Assembly (NCBI GenBank): GCA_964628055.1
Contig: CAZVNL010000036.1
Span: 1-22,839, forward strand
Source of the DNA: CAZBEL01 sp964628055
GTDB taxonomy: Bacteria > Fidelibacterota > Marinisomatia > Marinisomatales > TCS56
Length of the DNA: 22,839 nt
Direction: 5' to 3'
Part shown: positions 20,873 to 22,839 of the stretch, in pieces
Numbering within the stretch: the stretch's first letter is position 1
Layout: each line of letters begins with the position of its first letter
The notes under the pieces: generated by a model
Told to the model about the DNA's origin: nothing
What the model saw: only the letters and a program-made list of their open reading frames with translations
Databases searched by the model: none
Program-made: the position numbers and the translations under genes

Positions 20873-22839
20873 TTATCGCGGAACCGCGAGCAGCATCGCG
20901 TCCAGTAAGCGTTTTTCCTCACTGCCCTTGGGATACAGGGCCGAAAGGGCGTTGGCCAGGCGCAGGAAGTCCGGGCCTCGATCCTGTTCTGCCTTGATGA
21001 GCGAGCGCAGCGCATTGGCCTGACCTCCGGCTTGGAGCAGCATGGCCGCGTGTACTCGATCCAGGGTCGTCGGACCGGATTCACCACCGAGACTCAGAGA
21101 ACGCAGAGAATCCCCGTCAATAATAATCTTCTTCCCTCTGTGCCCTCTGCGTCTCTGTGGTGAGTTTTTCACCAACTCCGGGAAGAGTAGCTGCTGATAG
21201 TTGCTGTGGGGATCGTGCTCGATCAAGTCGGCAACGGCGTCGGCTCCGTCCTCGCCGAATAGTTGCTTGGCCCGCTCAGAGACAGCCATGAGCCGCACCA
21301 CGCCCTTTTTCGTCTCGATGATACGGCCCTCCCACTTGGGCAAATCGATCCCCAGGGGCTGGGCGAAACGACGCACCACGTCGAAAACAAGGCTGTAACC
21401 CTTGGCCTTGCCCTTCGAGGCGGCCTCATCTGCATCACCTGAATCTTCCATATCCCCTTCTTCACTTTTGCCTTTTTCCTTTTCACTTTTTACTTTTCCG
21501 TTCGTGCTCTGAAGGGTCCAAAGAAAGAGCGCAGTCAGGCGGGCATCCTCTTCAAACGCTCCACCCGCCCCGTTTATTTTTCCTTTTTCCTTTTTACTTT
21601 TGCCTTCTTCAGCGCCGAGAACGTTTTCGAGCGCAATGCGCCCAACGACCTCCCACACCTTTTCCAGGTATTCCGCAAGTGTGACCTCGCGGCCTTCGGC
21701 GGTTTCGACCTTTCGATAGCGACTAAAGATCTCGAGCGCCGGACCGATACAGGCGAAGACCAGGTCCGCGCCGCGGATGCCTTCGCCCTGGAGCCGCTCC
21801 ATCCAGTCGCCCACGCGCTTGGGAAGCTCGCGTAGCACATCGCCCCAGTCGCCCACCGGCGCGTCCTCGGGACGGGGACGGAGAATGAGATGAACGCTAG
21901 TAGCAAGGGCTGCGGTGTCACGGGCAATAAGACGCTGGGCTTGTTCCGTTGCTATTGGCCAAGAGCCAGTAATCGTCCATCCGCCTTTGATGAGACCGGA
22001 TAGTAAAGCCTCCCATCCTTCTGTCGTCTTATGAGCGAACACAACTGAAGCAATGCCATCTTCTCGAAGTAATCGACGGCCTTCGGTGAATGCTTTTGCC
22101 ATTGCACTCTCGTAGAAATGGCGATCTTTCGGTCTATTGTCTGCTTGTCTACATGGGTCTTGAATTGCCTCTTGTTTTTTTGGGGAAAGCGTGTTTGCAA
22201 AATCAAACGGATCGCGTAGTAGCGGATGGCCGAGTAACATGCGCTTCACCCAAACAAAGAAAAAGTCCGACAGGTCTGCGTAGGCCATGGCGTCATAATA
22301 CGGTGGATCGGTAAACCATATTGAGACAGTCTCGCTTGGTAAGGGCGATTCACAGGCATCCGCCTGTTGAACCTGTCCGATGTTAGCTACTCGCACCTCT
22401 TGTATCACTTCGCAGACAACATCTGTGGCCGAAAGAAACACGCCACGGGCTTTCAATTGTGGCGCAGATTCGCAGAAGTCCCAAACAATGGGCAATGCCT
22501 GGCGAGAAAAAGTATTGACTGGATTCTCGTAGCCATCCATCCATCGGCACAATGAGCTGTTCCCGTCGGCACCTTTTCCTATCAACAGAGCCAGCAGGAT
22601 TTGCAGCATTTGATCATTTGCAGCTTTACTAGTTTCTGAAAGCGCTATCAAAGCCATCTTCTGCCGCGTCGTGAAGAGATCTCCGAAAGTTCTCATTCCA
22701 TATAGAAGGACACGAAAGCCGGAGTTACCTTTGAGTCTTTCTTGCGGCAACTGCTCATCCGGCACCGGGCAAAGGCCCTTCTTCCCGCCCTGCTCCCACT
22801 CCGCGAGAATCTCCTTGAGCCGCTTCTGCGCCTTCCAGA
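20873..22839 (-). CDS. DUF1156-family DNA methyltransferase (partial; N-terminus beyond window)
   Basis: The C-terminal part of an adenine-type DNA methyltransferase of the DUF1156/COG1743 group, probable modification arm of a defence system. The frame is open to the window edge, and residues before the internal GTG 22765 (WKAQKRLKEILAEW onward) fit the family, so the gene continues past 22839. The catalytic motif DPPYYDAMAYADLSDFFF starts at 22309 on the minus strand. The family block RVLLYGMRTFGDLFTTRQ and a late region ending LANALSALYP are present. The N-terminal DUF1156 domain and SAM-binding motif are not in the window. Three repeat-derived inserts interrupt the C-terminal half in frame (21081-21163, 21457-21500, 21573-21610), adding Lys/Glu-rich and RRRGHRGKK-type peptides. 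It heads the visible operon with the four-helix-bundle and DUF499 genes. Confidence 0.88.
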   Translation of the reverse strand, partial: WKAQKRLKEILAEWEQGGKKGLCPVPDEQLPQERLKGNSGFRVLLYGMRTFGDLFTTRQKMALIALSETSKAANDQMLQILLALLIGKGADGNSSLCRWMDGYENPVNTFSRQALPIVWDFCESAPQLKARGVFLSATDVVCEVIQEVRVANIGQVQQADACESPLPSETVSIWFTDPPYYDAMAYADLSDFFFVWVKRMLLGHPLLRDPFDFANTLSPKKQEAIQDPCRQADNRPKDRHFYESAMAKAFTEGRRLLREDGIASVVFAHKTTEGWEALLSGLIKGGWTITGSWPIATEQAQRLIARDTAALATSVHLILRPRPEDAPVGDWGDVLRELPKRVGDWMERLQGEGIRGADLVFACIGPALEIFSRYRKVETAEGREVTLAEYLEKVWEVVGRIALENVLGAEEGKSKKEKGKINGAGGAFEEDARLTALFLWTLQSTNGKVKSEKEKGKSEEGDMEDSGDADEAASKGKAKGYSLVFDVVRRFAQPLGIDLPKWEGRIIETKKGVVRLMAVSERAKQLFGEDGADAVADLIEHDPHSNYQQLLFPELVKNSPQRRRGHRGKKIIIDGDSLRSLSLGGESGPTTLDRVHAAMLLQAGGQANALRSLIKAEQDRGPDFLRLANALSALYPKGSEEKRLLDAMLLAVPR
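21081..21163. repeat. Palindromic repeat inserted in frame in the methyltransferase gene
   Basis: Two 28-nt arms (21081-21108 and 21136-21163) are inverted copies with 23 of 28 positions pairing, around a 27-nt centre. The plus-strand arms begin TCACCACCGAGAC and end GTCTCTGTGGTGA. Similar CACCACAGAGAC-type inverted elements are familiar as dispersed repeats in many bacterial genomes. Here it encodes about 28 residues (including SPQRRRGHRGKK and DGDSLRSLSLGGES) with no frameshift or stop. Confidence 0.8.
21457..21500 (-). repeat. A-rich repeat unit inside the methyltransferase gene (copy 1)
   Basis: On the minus strand the tract is built of GGAAAAGTAAAAAGTGAAAA and GGAAAAAGGCAAAAGTGAAG and is read as NGKVKSEKEKGKSEEG. 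It is the same kind of unit as the two flanks of the four-helix-bundle gene, but lies within the coding sequence and keeps the frame. Confidence 0.65.
21573..21610 (-). repeat. A-rich repeat unit inside the methyltransferase gene (copy 2)
   Basis: On the minus strand it reads GAAGAAGGCAAAAGTAAAAA followed by GGAAAAAGGAAAAATAAA, giving EEGKSKKEKGKI in the protein. The segment between copies 1 and 2 (INGAGGAFEEDARLTALFLW onward) looks like genuine DUF1156 sequence, so the two copies are separate insertions or expansions. Confidence 0.65.

Noticed and set aside
20431..21610. CRISPR array or diversity-generating retroelement in the repeat-rich part of the defence operon
   Set aside because: The repeats are not evenly spaced with unique spacers, and there is no reverse transcriptase or template/variable repeat pair despite the bAvd-like four-helix-bundle protein.

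Overview
This window comes from a Gram-negative bacterium, probably uncultured. It has an LptF/LptG-type lipopolysaccharide export permease and a bifunctional class A penicillin-binding protein, so it has an outer membrane and peptidoglycan. Its central metabolism uses a two-subunit 2-oxoacid:ferredoxin oxidoreductase, a class II fumarase, a eukaryote-like citrate synthase and an LDH-type malate dehydrogenase. Together these suggest an anaerobe or facultative anaerobe, perhaps of a Calditrichaeota/KSB1-like or deltaproteobacterial-like lineage. The lineage is inference from the gene repertoire; there is no rRNA or marker phylogeny here. It almost certainly decodes UGA as selenocysteine, because its selD has an in-frame TGA exactly at the active-site Cys/Sec position.

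Layout. 1-170: tRNA-His and tRNA-Pro on the minus strand. 302-3752: a tight plus-strand operon of an LptF/G-like permease, a pyrimidine-nucleoside phosphorylase and a HEAT-repeat protein. 3749-5884: a convergent PBP1A-type gene. 5977-10277: the minus-strand operon korA-korB-fumC (first to last transcribed). 10278-11631: an AT-rich, gene-poor stretch with one short, poorly supported beta-propeller-like ORF. 11632-13541: an unrecognised 268-aa protein followed by the selenoprotein form of SelD. 13868-14907: three small genes (two-CW protein, zinc ribbon, GAF domain), each with one odd codon at a critical place. 14937-17302: citrate synthase and malate dehydrogenase. 17606-22839: a minus-strand defence-type operon with a DUF1156-family DNA methyltransferase (5' end outside the window), a four-helix-bundle (S23/IVS-type) protein and a DUF499 AAA-type ATPase.

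How the parts fit. Citrate synthase, KorAB, fumarase and malate dehydrogenase form a nearly contiguous TCA-cycle gene set, split into two divergent blocks by the selD and small-gene region. The DUF1156-DUF499 pair is a recurrent partnership in bacterial and archaeal defence islands and is the accessory part of the window.

The most unusual structure is in the defence operon. The four-helix-bundle gene sits between the two core genes, flanked by inverted A/T-rich repeats. Closely related repeat units occur twice inside the methyltransferase reading frame. A separate palindromic repeat of about 83 bp is also spliced in frame into that gene. Small repetitive elements have therefore entered this operon several times without breaking the reading frame.
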